Positions 41,036-53,141 of a DNA stretch of 64,000 nt are shown here, one piece after another. Source of the DNA: Rhynchonema sp. JSB1_4 (Eukaryota; Nematoda; Chromadorea; Monhysterida; Xyalidae). The DNA is taken from NCBI GenBank assembly GCA_030248065.1, contig JASAMV010008391.1:21039-85038 (forward strand), given 5' to 3'. Below the pieces are notes generated by a model. That model was given only the letters and a program-made list of their open reading frames with translations, was not told the DNA's origin and searched no databases. The position numbers and the translations under genes are program-made. Position 1 is the first letter of the stretch, and each line of letters opens with the position of its first letter.

Positions 41036-41853
41036 GTCTTTTGTCCAAATCTGGAAACTTCGCTTGTATTCGATTATAATCTAATGAAAACCGATGGTAA
41101 CCATCTGACATGATGGTGCGACATAAACATCGTACGCTTCCCGTCAAAACGCAGAACCACGTGATCCAGGAAATATTTCTGTTTTCTTTCTTGTCCAACT
41201 GTATCAGCACAACCAAATGACTTCATACAGTCACCAAAGAACATTGTTTTGTCCCTATCATCATATCAAACAGAACGAATCCAAATGAAATATCTGTAAA
41301 AAATTCCACAACATCTGAGTGAATTATCTAGTGACACACAAAGAAAATTAGATTACGACTAATTAATAAAAAATTCTGTTTAGAAAAAGGTGTGCATCAT
41401 GAAGACTGCACATACAACTCAAAAATACAGTTTGCATAGACACCAACATTTAGCAAGTATAAACGATAAAAGGGAAAATAATGCATACAAGTAGGTGTAT
41501 TTACGCTGGAAGACTGCATGGCACCCTGAAATTTTAAGTGAGCCTAACGAACGAGGATACACATCAGACCATGAACAATAACCTGTAAAGAGCGCGACAT
41601 TTTTCAAAAACAAACACATAAGATTTACAAAACCAAATGCTTTAAATGAATTGACAAGAACAATCCAAGACACAGGAAAGAATAAGACCAGAGTGTCGAA
41701 AGGAAAAGGCAAGAAAGGAAAAAATCGTACACATGTTCAGAACTTTGTAACACTGCTCAAACGCACCTCAAGAAAATCAGTCACGCATGATACAATTTCA
41801 GCTAATTTAGTCGAAAAACACAACTATACAGATTTATAAAAAAGGGAATCTAA

Positions 41854-44800
41854 TCATTGTGGAATGCTGACCCTAATGATAGTGAACAGCACACAGCCAG
41901 CCACAAATGATGTCATTTTGATCAATCGCTGTCGTGACGTGGCGCGTTGATGGAATTCGCCTGCCAACATCTCGACCGATGAAACGTAGAAGAATGTGCC
42001 CAATGCGAACGACTGTAGATGCAATGGAAGAGAAAATGGATGAAAATAAAAAAGAAAAGGGAAGCTATTCAGTCATCGGGAAATAATTCCCAGTCACACA
42101 CAGTAGATGGGCATGATAACAAGGGTGTTGGCGACAACGATACGATGCATTTGAATGGGATGCATACAATCTTAATTTGGACAGAACAAAATTGAATAAT
42201 TATGTCTTCTTTGTGCCCACAGCAAGACACTAAAATGTTACACGCAACGCATATTATTTGCACCTTAAAATGCAAAGGTAAATTCGTCGAACGGGAACAA
42301 TACAAGTGTCCAAAACACGAACATACATACCTCCATCAAATACCTGGTCCTGACGGACGCTAAACTCTGATCTCTGGGCAGCGCCCTACCGATGATCATG
42401 CCACACGGAATCATGGCCGGCAACATAAACACACCGGCGTACCTGTAAAGATGAACAAAAATGTTGTTTTGCCATAGTTGACATAAATGTCTATCGGAAC
42501 ATGTTACCGTCTACGAATCACATTGACACCGAACAGCTCATGTCAGTCGGCAACAACAATGTAAAAAAATCAAAATAACAATAACTCTCTTGTATTGACC
42601 AACTCACTTGCATCTCATAGCACCGGGTGGCGCCTGATGAATCTGATTGGCCAACGCCACACCGAATGAGAATTCACACAACACTTCGTGCAGCACAATG
42701 GCCAACATCAGTTGCCACAAGGCTGCGTACGAGTCCTTCAAACACGACGGCGTCACAAACAAGAATGCTCTGTGGACTTCGGCTGGCAGGTGTCAAGATT
42801 AGTGTTGATGGTCATATTCTGGTCTTGCCTTACCCTTGGTCACGTAAAAGTTGGAGCACATGTACACTTCGAGATTTACCTATGCTGCAAACTTTGACTC
42901 GAACTACATGTGCTCAATTACACAACACTAAAGGCATCCCTAACCGAATCGATGCCCGTTTTTGACACCGGCCTGACGACATGCCCAGAAACCACAAGAC
43001 CAAAGAGTTCCATTTCCATTTTTTTAATTCTCACAATCAGCCAAGCACACTGACCTGTAATCCCAACGCAATGCCCTCCAGCGCGGCGTGTGTGCCCATC
43101 GCGATCAACAATCCGAACGTACGAAACATGCCATGACCCACCCCGACCACATGACTGTGACCGTGCATTGACGATGTGGGATGGTGGAAATGCTCGTGAC
43201 GACGTAGATGGGCAGTTGGCGACCCTGCCGAGTCAGGGTAAATATATTAGGATTTTGTTATACTAGTGCATCATTACATTATGGAGGTAAGATTTCTCAG
43301 GCTGGAGAAACACTTTGTCGCTTTTGGGCTCAACACCCATCGGTGGGCCAGCCAACCCTATCCTTGGAAAGCAGCATCACAACTTCCAGGTACGCTGTTT
43401 TTGGTTTGTCTTCTGATCAACTGGTGACGTGTTGGACAACATCTACCGAAGCGGTGCCAAGCAGCCACAACAAAAGCAACCCAACCGGACCCACTTTTCT
43501 GCGTGCCATTTAACAGCCTTGTATTGGTATCGACAATCTTGACCGAACTATTTATCTTCGTGCTCAGTCCGGCATCGTTGTCAAGTAATGGCGGTGGTGC
43601 AGAGTCAACCGGAGGCGGAGGAGTGGACTGGCGAGAGGGATTGTCGTCACCGGGAAGTCTGGCATCAATGGATAACATGACAAATGCAATGAGTAATTAT
43701 CCCACCTTGCGACGAAGTGGTGCGGGATTGATTTATTATGATTTGTTTATTTGATTATGATTTATTGCCAGCTTTGACGTCGATCAGCCTAGTTTTCCTG
43801 TGAACCTTTCAAGCTGGCACTAAAGAGGGTTGCCCTCAAAACATGAAACATCCGAAAATTCAGTCGCGTGACACAGACAATCTGCTTCTTTTCAGCCCGA
43901 TCGCCGTGTTTGATATACCGCTCAACGTAATTTTGTATGGGCACTGCACATAGATCTTATTCATTTATGAATCAAAAACCGCCGTTAACAGGTAGTGACA
44001 ACACCGTTTAAAACACCAAAAAAAACAGTTCACAACAGTTTTGGCCAAAAATGAAATATCATCACCTTTCGTACTCCTCTACCTCATATTCGTCGTGCGC
44101 CGATGAGGGATCACCGATGGCCACAAACTGTTCGAGACAGAACAACAGCACAAAGCCAAGCAGCACGTAGAAGGATGAACTCAGATAGAATGGCTCTTCG
44201 GTCGAATGCGAATGCGAATCGTGGTCTGAGCCGGATAATGACTTCACCCTGTAATAGGTAGGGTTAAGAGAGATGTCGGGTGTCGGCTGTCGGGTACCAA
44301 AAAAGTGTAGGTGTCGGGTGTCGGGTACCCCCAGATGTCGGTTTTTTTAGACCCGACACCCGACAGCCGACACTTGCATTTCAAAACATCAGTATTGCTG
44401 AGAGAAGAATTTTGAGAGAAAATTTTCTTCGAACCAAATGTTTCCGAAGACGCAGAATTTGACATTTTGGTGTTAATTTCGTGTGAAAATACTTGAATTC
44501 AGTAACTTGAGCCAAAAATTGCACTCATGACATGATGCAAATGAGCAAAAATTTGCCTGTTATTCAGGTGTCGGGGTTTTTTTTGCAACTGTCGGGTGTC
44601 GGCTTTTTTCTGAGGTGTCGGGTACTTCCAGATGTCGGGTGTCGGGTACCCCCCCCCCCGACCTCTAACCCTACCCTGTAGAATCAACACATACGATTTA
44701 TGGTGGTGCAACAACGTGGTAAACACATCAGCCCGTTCTTTGGCAATAACGCACAAACATGAGAAGATGTAGAACCGAAGAGAAAGACAACTAAACAAAC

Positions 44801-45267
44801 GACTGAAAATGCCACTCCCAAAACGTACACCAACTCCTTCACTTCAACAAAATGTTCTTGTATATGAGGCATCATGCCCAGCCAGCACGCTGTCACAAAA
44901 ACGCCTGAAACAAATGAATGATTTGTAGCATGAAGTGAATCTGAACACAAAAATACCTTGATACTTCACGAAAACGAGAAGAATAACTAGACAGCAAAAA
45001 TACATTATTCGCAGTTATGCAGAAACAGTCATCGAACGTTACTGAGTACTTGCTTCAATGTCAACAATTCAACGAACCGGCAGCAAAACATTGACAAGCC
45101 GACATGAAGACGCCATCAGCCAATTGCGTTGAGAATCGGCCGAACAAAACGACGGGAAATAGCGCACACGCACAAAGCAGGATGTAGCCACCAATTGCCA
45201 GCAGGACGATGGCCAACCACGTCACTGCAGCACGGAGCGACATTTTAAGATCAGGCATGATGCGCAT
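41854..45267 (-). CDS. ZIP-family (SLC39) zinc/iron transporter
   Basis: Exons on the minus strand: 45078-45267, one near 44820-44905, 44066-44241, one near 43450-43660, 43055-43224, 42608-42735, 42331-42442 and 41854-42012. The start is the ATG at 45267. TM1 is AAVTWLAIVLLAIGGYILLC; TM2 has TACWLGMMPHIQEHF. A His-rich cytosolic loop (RRHEHFHHP, HGHSH) precedes TM4 HAALEGIALGLQ, matching the ZIP1-3-type HSVFEGLALG metal site. TM5 has LHEVLCEFSFGVAL and TM8 is ALGTFFYVSSVEML. It would move zinc or iron into the cytosol. Boundaries of the second and fourth exons are not resolved. A TIR element lies in intron 2. Confidence 0.85.
44250..44674. mobile_element. MITE with GTCGGGTGTCGG repeats
   Basis: It starts near AGGTAGGGTTAAGAG and ends CTCTAACCCT, giving an AGGGTTA terminal repeat, with ACCCTGTA directly repeated on both outer sides as a possible 8-bp target copy. 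The interior has many TGTCGGGTGTCGG units in both orientations. A more diverged relative with ATCGGGTATCGGGTACC units lies at about 45305-45680, upstream of the ZIP gene. Confidence 0.6.
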
Positions 45268-45968
45268 GGGACATCATAAAGTGAACGTCCAGGCACAACT
45301 GGAGATCGGAAGGTAACGGGTACCGGTTGCCAAAAAGTATCGGATATCGGCATGTTTCTCCAATGTATCGGCTATTACACTTTTCGCGAGTAAAAACCAG
45401 TCCTAAAAAACAGCTCTGCATATATTGATTGTCTTACGAAGAGAAAAAATTTTAAAGTGGGAGCTATTTTCATGTTGCAAAACACAACAGAGCACGATTT
45501 TTATGACAAAGATTGTTGGCTATGGCACTCAGTGTCTCAAAAAATTTCGTGCGACGTTTGACAAGAACCTGTTTTGCTAAAGCGGGTTTTTACTGGTATT
45601 TTGGCACTATCGGGCATCGGTTTTTGTTTCGAAGTATCGGGTATCGGGTACCGACATCCCCCCGATACCGATCCCTAAACACAACCAACCTTGTTCTGGC
45701 TCGGTGTTGGCATCTGTTGTGCTTGGCTCGACCAATGTGACTGACATTCTTGAAATTGGGCATGTGTTTCATAAAAATTCGTCCATAAACGTTTCGGCAA
45801 AATAGCAAATAATCGCTTGAAATATTCAAGCTCCGGTTTTCAATCGACCGTAACTCGTCAACCAAAAAATGTCACAAAAGTGACGTTCGTTATTTCTCTG
45901 TTCAACAAAAATGACACCAAATTCGTAACAACAAACAGTCCGGAAAGAGAATTTATAACAAAGTAATG

Positions 45969-48290
45969 TTATTTTCGTCGTGATTTGCCCAAACGTTTTT
46001 TCTTCAGTCCTCCCTTTCTCGGGCCGAGCATTTTTGGAGCACCTTTCTGCGGTCGACCTTTACGATTTAGTCTCACCCCTGAAATATACACAAAGCGTCA
46101 TGGGGTTTGTCCGTTTTTGATCAGGTTCCATTTAGTCAAGGCACGTTCAAGCATACTCTTGCCAGATACCATCTCAAATCAATAAGGTCATGCAGCAACG
46201 AAAATAAATTACGGTAGTTTTTTGCACGATAATCAGCACGGCTCATACATCTCAACATCATGCTGATATTTATATCCGAAAACCCGTACATTTAGTTGCC
46301 ACCCACCAGATTTCGAGCTGTACATCGACATATCCCCAGCCGTATCGGCCGTATTTCGTTTCGATCCCTTCTTTCTCCCGCCAAACCCATATTTATCGTT
46401 GCGAATCTGTCGCTTCTTCTTTATCGACTTGTCTTTCCGATTGTTCTTCTGACGCTGCTCGCGAGCTTCGGCCAATTTGGATTCAGATTCACTGAAATTC
46501 TGGTCGAACATTCTCAAGAAAACGACGATACTGTAAACAAAATAAAAGCAAGAGTAATAATGATCTAAAAAAACCCTAACCCGAGCATTTCTTCCAGTTG
46601 TTCTTTCATCCCCTTTCGGTGTTTCTTGACGGCTTGCGCGAGTTTATTCTTCTCTGACTGTCGGTCCTGCGCAAGAATAGTGATAAAAATAGGTTGGACA
46701 CACCACACGAAAAAAATGTGACAAAAACCTATCCCAATACGAAATTCAGGCGACTGGATTTTACCTGCACTACGCGTTTCTGAACGTGCGCGGCATATTT
46801 TCGCTGTTCGCGCAATTGTCTGACAGCAACGGCGCGCTCCTTGTTCTTCTGTGCTGTCAACAAATGTGATCGAACCTGGAATGGGCACATAGGCAAATTT
46901 CGAGTCAATCAACTAATTGTGCCTGTGCGCACAAGTTGGACCAGACTGGTTTGTGCTGTTCGGTGATGTTTCACGCGAGGTAGACTTCGTAACAGAAAAA
47001 GGTGCGATCGAGACTGCAGCCAAGCCAACTCTCAACCAATGAAAATCAACAAACTTTCTCCATGTGCTTGTCCGATTTGGTCATTTGTGCATAATAATCC
47101 TCTGGTCTGGCCACAGGGATACCCAATCGCTTCAAACGCGGTATGGCGTCCAGTACGGCTGACTGCGCTTGCATGTAGCTGAAAAGGTTGACCGAGGATC
47201 TTTGTTAAAACCGTCAACAAACTTCTCAAAATTTTACATCTCCATGGCACGCGCAGGTGAAACCAACGCTGACAGTTTAGTACTAACGACCTTACCTTTC
47301 TTTTTCACGGACGAAACATGAAACAATAACAATTCAAAAGATTTTCATCTGATTATTGACGCAAAGCGTTTTGTAAACCGACGACTTGTAATCATTTCAT
47401 ATCACATCTTTAAGAAAACTAACAAAGACGTTTCCCTCGTGAAGTCGTCATCGACCAACGCGGTCTCAGCCTGTGACCCGTTGCTTGTGGACGGTTTGGG
47501 TCGTTTGGTTAGAACATCGAGACGCTCAGACCAATCCAGTGTGTTGCGAAGCGAATTGTTAGCGGCGATTAGGCCCTCCTGACATAATTCAGAAATTAAG
47601 TACCGTATTAACTAAACTACAAACGGGCCGTATTTTTTTCACTGGCCCCATTTGGGGCGCTGTATCTTGGGGGCCCTATGTTTTGGGACTGTATTTTTCG
47701 CTGCTCAAAGTCTGAAAAAATATTCCCAAAATACCCCAAATTGATTTGTGCGAGGGTTTTACTCGTCACATTTGAGTGTGTTCAGGCACACATGTGAAGA
47801 AGGCTTGACAGTGTCGTATACTCAACTACAAACGTTGTACACAGGTACAAACACAACCACGTGGCTTTACCACCTCCAACGTAGGGACTTTAGGCTGGGA
47901 GGCTCCATTTTTTCACTGGGGCCGTTCAGAAGGGGCTGTATTTTTGGGGATCTACTTTCGAGGGCTTTTTTGGAGAATATGGTAAATTATGAAAAATGCT
48001 CAAAGAAACTGCAATGGTAAAACGTCAAGACTGACCGTATTGTTCACATGCACCTTCTTCTGTCGGGTCTCGCTGTAGTTCAATCCTGGCTTAAGCAGGC
48101 CTTTCTCGAATGCCACTTGCAGCTGAAAGGACCTGGTCATCTTGATGACGTTTGGCGTCTACGAACGGGACTGGACCACTCTAACCGCAGATCACTACCC
48201 TATTTATATGTCACCAACCTCCCTATCCGAATCGCCAGCCCCGTCGCTCGAGGCATAACCCTGAGCTTCGCTATCGCTCGAAGACATCAT
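45969..48290 (-). CDS. EBNA1BP2: EBP2 (EBNA1BP2) nucleolar rRNA-processing protein
   Basis: Eight exons on the minus strand: 48219-48290, 48036-48122, 47430-47578, 47055-47178, 46765-46875, 46581-46666, 46307-46491 and 45969-46078. All phases agree and give 307 residues, essentially the human length (306). Family blocks: FEKGLLKPGLN, LDWSERLDVL, VDDDFTRE, QAQSAVLDAIPRLKRL, PEDYYAQMTKSDKHM, REQRKYAAHVQKRV, DKYGFGGRKKGSKRNT and a very basic C-terminus (GGLKKKRLGKSRRK). EBP2 acts in 27S pre-rRNA processing and 60S assembly in the nucleolus. Intron 2 holds an old TACCGTA-type MITE (47601-47984). Confidence 0.95.
47601..47984. mobile_element. Diverged TACCGTA-type MITE
   Basis: It starts TACCGTATTAAC and ends GAATATGGTAA, with the same internal order of blocks as the 7.3 kb and 17.0 kb copies but more substitutions. 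It is an older insertion, in EBP2 intron 2. Confidence 0.65.
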
Positions 48291-49093
48291 GGCGATGAGC
48301 TCGTCAGCCAATCAAACCAAAAGATTCAATGTACCCAGCTCCTGGTTGAAGTCGAAAATTTCGGAAAATCAATCCACTGGCTTAGGGCCGGTTTGCTGCA
48401 AAAAAAAGCAATCAGACAGGTGTCAGGTTCACAGGTTAACTTCTGGAGGGGTAAAAGTCCGCTGGTATTTTATAAGCAGTACCTCATTCAACGCAATAAC
48501 TGTCGAAAAACAGCCTCAAATCAACGAACAGCATGCATTGAATACGCCCAAACCAAAGTCAAGAAGTACGCTGTACAGCACAGCAGTGCAATGCAATACA
48601 CAGTGCACGCGCTCTATCAGAAACCGAGGGACCAGTTTTGCAAAGTTTTTATTTGCACACATCCATAATACGAAAACTGTACTTCAGATACAATACGTAC
48701 AATATTGTTACTGCTTGAATTGCTGGCTTTGGGAAATATTTAGCACCCATAAGCGAATGTGGCTCCATAACTGAGCTGTTCTGAGCATTACAAGAACGCA
48801 CCCGAATAATATCACAATCACTGTGAATAAATAAGAAAAACACTGATAGTGAGCATTGTGCTAAGGTCGCAAATATAAATACAGCAGATACACAATATTA
48901 TGCGAATATAAAACACTGTGCAAAATTATTATCAGACGGACACACACGACCAGCAATAAATAGGTCAGAAAACAGGTCTCGCGAAAATTTGTAAAAAGTG
49001 CTGAAACGTTCACCAATCAAAATGAGAAAAAAACTCGATAAAAGAAAAAATTCATCAGGAAATCATGAAATGGGCACAGAAATTATAAAATAG
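48291..49093. other. Intergenic, no gene seen
   Basis: It holds the promoter of EBP2 and the 3' UTR of glutamine synthetase (both on the minus strand). AT-rich from about 48650; open frames near 48.3-48.7 kb are antisense shadows or chance. Confidence 0.4.
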
Positions 49094-51519
49094 TTATTTA
49101 TCGGCTTTCATTTTGTCGTCATCACTCCACAAATCGAAGATTGAACGCACGATCGCCTCGGTTACGCGATACGGATCGGCGTTGGACGACGGACGTCGGT
49201 CTTCCAAGTAGCCCTGATTATCAGGCACATGTTTAGAAAGTCGACAAAAAATGAGTAGAAGCGCGGCTACAGAAATAAGTACCTTTCCATCATCACTGCA
49301 CTGTCGCGGTATGCGCACACTGGCCGACCGATTGGCCACGCCGGCACTGAACTTGTCGATCGTTGATGTTTCATGCAGACCTGTCAGCCGACGCACATTG
49401 TCCGCACCTGACAGTACATGTGAAATAATAAGCTGTACTCTGCGACGAACAAACAAATAAAATATAATCAGCCTAGTGACCTTCATGAGGATCGTAGTAG
49501 AGAATGTGCTGCTGATGCGTGCGTGACAGACGCTCGATGGCCTGCTCGATGTGTCTGAAAGCACAAACGTGGACGAAACTGAGCACAAAAATCACAACAC
49601 TAATTCAAATCCTAATCTGAACAAAACAACGACGCACTTCATGCCGCCCTCTTCACGCATCGCCTTGGTGGACACATTTGTGTGACAGCCAGCGCCATTC
49701 CAATCGCCCGGCATCGGTTTCGGGTCGAATGTCACCATGACGTTGAACTCTTCGGCAACGCGATGCAACAAGTAGCGCGACACCTGGCCAATATGAGCAC
49801 GACATGTTCTTTGTTAACGTTTGCGAGGTGCAATGTGGCCCCAGATTGACAGATATCTTGTTTCTGCGTATTTACACTTTCGCTTGACTGGCAATGCATC
49901 AGACATCAACAAATGATACTACGCTACACTGGCTTGGTTTGGTTGGTATGATAGAAATGGACCCACCCAGAGCTGATCGCCCATCGTAATGCCTTCGCAT
50001 GGACCGACTTGGAATTCCCACTGAAAAGAGAGCGGGATTAAACGAGATTACGACGTTAGACGGGCGCTGACAGTGATGCCAGCCAACCTGAGCAGGCATG
50101 ACTTCGGCATTCTCGCCGCTGATCTCAATGCCGGCGGCAAGACAGGCGCGATAATGGGCCTCCATCACGTGACGACCGAACACGCGACGCATGCCGATGC
50201 CGCAATAGTACGGACCTGCAACATGGACAGCAATTTGGGTTTGTCAAATTGCAATGGCCGAAGTCATTTTTCGAACACAAAGATATTCCAGAAAAAACAC
50301 GAAAAAATCCGACCACACCTTGCGGTCCGGGAAATCCCATTTTCGGCCAGCCCAACGGATGACCATCGGCTTCGCACAACGTGTACTCCTGTTCCATGCC
50401 GAACCAGGGATGTTCATTGGCCACTTTGTCCATCACAAGCTTGCACGATGCACGATGGTTGCTCACTGCAAATATGGGAAACGTCAGAAGGTTAAGGCTA
50501 GTTTTTGTTGAATGCATGTGCAGAAATTAAAACTGCGGGCGCAGTGCTGTGGCTACTTTGGCGGGGCGTGTAAGGTACATAGGGGAAAATAGCGGGTAGG
50601 GTACCAGAGCGGGTTGGGTAGGTAGGTTGCCAGAGTGGGGCGGCGGGTAGGTAGGGGTAGCAGTGTACTTCCTGGTCCGGAGGAGGACGGGGGAGATAGC
50701 GGACCCCCGACGGGGGGCAAGAGGGAAGACCCAAATTCAGGAAAAGTCACTTTTTAATTGATAAACCCCTTTTTCGAAAAAAAATCTTCATAAAAAGGGT
50801 ATTTTGGTGACTTTTGACAACATTGACCTAAAGTGCTAAGGTTCACGCATTTTAGGCCTAAAAATGCCCATTTTAGGCCTAAAAATACCTATTTTACGCA
50901 AAAACTGGGGGAGATAGTGTACTCGGAGGGGGAGATAGGGGGACAATGCACCTGAGGGAGAGATAGCGTACCCGAGGAGGGGGGAACCCGCCCCCCCCCC
51001 CACTCACTCCCCCCAGGGATTACACGGGATAGTGCACAGATCAGAACGGGTGGGGTACCATTTGGGGGGACCCTCCCCCCAGCCCCCAGCGACAGCACCG
51101 TGCGGCGGACGGCAATAACTCAAACATCGGGAAAGCGCAAAAATATTGCACAAGAACAATAAATACAAACTTGTTCGCTTTTGTTCATGATCGAACGTTT
51201 CACACAAGACGATCTTGTTGTCTCCACCACGCATCGGGTCATCGTACATGGACACGGGATACAGAAACACATCCGAATTGTGCCCAGCCGCCTGACCCGT
51301 TGATGAACCATCAAAATTCCACACCGGCAGTTCTGCAAACCAAATTCCCTTCGTAAATTGCATAATGCAGAATAAAACTGAGATTAACCAACGTTCAACG
51401 TTTTTCGGCACGAAGTCCAACGTTTTGGTTTTGCATCGCATGTGCTCGCCTGTGCCATCGATCCACAAATACAATGCCTGTGTTTTGCCGTATTGTGGAA
51501 GTCGCAGAAACTGCTCCAT
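49094..51519 (-). CDS. Glutamine synthetase, eukaryotic type II
   Basis: Nine exons on the minus strand: 51393-51519, 51171-51332, 50319-50465, 50088-50215, 49967-50020, 49638-49783, 49481-49554, 49283-49407 and 49094-49213. Phases agree; 360 residues (human 373). Active-site blocks: [26 protein letters not shown] (metal ligands), [27 protein letters not shown] and [10 protein letters not shown]. The enzyme joins glutamate and ammonia with ATP, in the cytosol. The start is the ATG at 51519, which begins the family's N-terminal region; a longer upstream open frame is probably 5' UTR. Intron 2 (50466-51170) carries C-rich MITE sequence related to the 5-8 kb cluster. Confidence 0.96.
50560..51085. 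mobile_element. Family A-related MITE in glutamine synthetase intron 2
   Basis: It contains CAGTGTACTTCCTGGTCC near 50661 and the TAGGCCTAAAAATGCCCATT interior, in the orientation opposite to the 7.8 kb copy. Ends are decayed and no clean target duplication is visible. Confidence 0.6.
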
Positions 51520-53141
51520 TGTGATTTGCCGCTGATAGTGGGGGAATGGCGACCGGCGGGGAAGACAGCACAGAAAACGAGGGAGTGATGTGATGACGAC
51601 GGAGGAAGTGGAAAAGTGTGACTGCGGCTGCGGGGAAAGGCGGAAGAAAAATGATGAAATGAAACGTTCGATCTCTGCAAATTCAACAGTCAACGAGTCA
51701 AATTTGATCACAAAGCGCATTATTCTGCGAACTGCGTGCAAAAGCAACAATTTTCCGAAAGAAAGTCTCATCAAAACCAAATTCTCACTCACTGCGCGCT
51801 GTCACTTTGTTTGTATACGCTCCTCAAAGTTCGTCACGACTTTTATAATTCACCAGAACAGAGAAGTTTATTTATGCTGCGGCTAATCTAGAAACCTCAA
51901 CCAATCAATTCTCCTCGCTGCAAAAAAAACTTGAGCCGCACAAAAGACAAGGGTACGGTACATTTCAAATTTCACGCGTCACTACTTGGGCCAGTGACTG
52001 TTCGTTCTCACAGCTCTGGTTTGGTTTCAGCGGTTTGCGTTTTCTTTCTTTTTTCGTTCTCGAGGTTCCCTTCCACGTTACTTCCCGTTGACCCTCTCGC
52101 CACAATTATAGTTTGGTCCGCAGTTTCGTGGACAGCAATTATCAGGAGCTGTCGTGTATGCGGTAGAGTCAAAAGCCCAACCTGGGTTAACATATGACCG
52201 TACGTACGAATACCATGCATAAATTTCGCAGCTTTGATTTAATGTCGGCTCATACTTTTTGACATCAAGTTTATGTATATATAGTTCGTATGGACCTTCA
52301 TGGCCCTGCATAAGTGTCCGGCCTACAAGTCAAAATTATGAGCTGACATTGCAACGGCACAGGAAGTAACTTATCCATATTCGTGGTCCATACCTGGACA
52401 CTATCACACTTCTTTATTGTCTCCACCTCGGCTCCCAGACAGAACCATCATGATCATGAGGCATATTGTGAGGTGTAATTATTGGGTCACACACAACATC
52501 ACAGGTCTTAGAAAGCATTCGACCCAATACCCACAAAACTGATATTAACATGAAGCTGTGCGAAAAAAACGAAATCAATATAAGCCAACTTTGTGCCGTG
52601 CATGGACGCAGTCGCTCGCAAAGGGCACACTTGAAGTGCAATACACACCCCACTTTTTTCTCGTCTCAAATTCAAACGTACACATCAATTGATATCCAGT
52701 TGCCTACCAACCGTTTGTGGCGCGTGTGCTCGGTGGTGTATTTTGGGTACTGTGATATCACGCTGAACTTCCCGAATTCATTTGCATCCAATAGACTTGC
52801 CAGCACCAGGTTAGTTTTGCATCACCAAGTGTCTGGTTTTGTACAGCTCACGCACAATGCGCACGCCCAGCAGAGGCTGCCCGGTATCAAATACTGGATT
52901 TCGGCTTTGCACTGTATAATGCCAACGTATGGCATCTCATCATGAATATCGGTAACATGGTCATTCATTATACGTATCATACCTGTTGTTACGCGCACAG
53001 CTGTGCCATGAATGCACATGTAACAAAACAGAACCAGACAATGTGGAAATATCAGTTTTGATTATCAAATTCAATCCCCACTTCGATTCAAAATGAGCTT
53101 CACGTCCAGAGAAGCGGAATGAATAAATAATATAAATGATA
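51520..53141. other. Intergenic, with a possible small secreted-protein gene on the minus strand
   Basis: A minus-strand frame at 52081-52305 after an AG near 52305 ends DNCCPRNCGPNYNCGERV and stop. Another at about 52420-52555 begins with a signal-like MLISVLWVLGRML. They could be exons of one Cys-rich secreted protein, but I could not join them in phase. Confidence 0.25.

Noticed and set aside
48048..48774. Plus-strand frames near 48.0-48.8 kb
   Set aside because: They are antisense to EBP2 exons 1 and 2 and show no domain.
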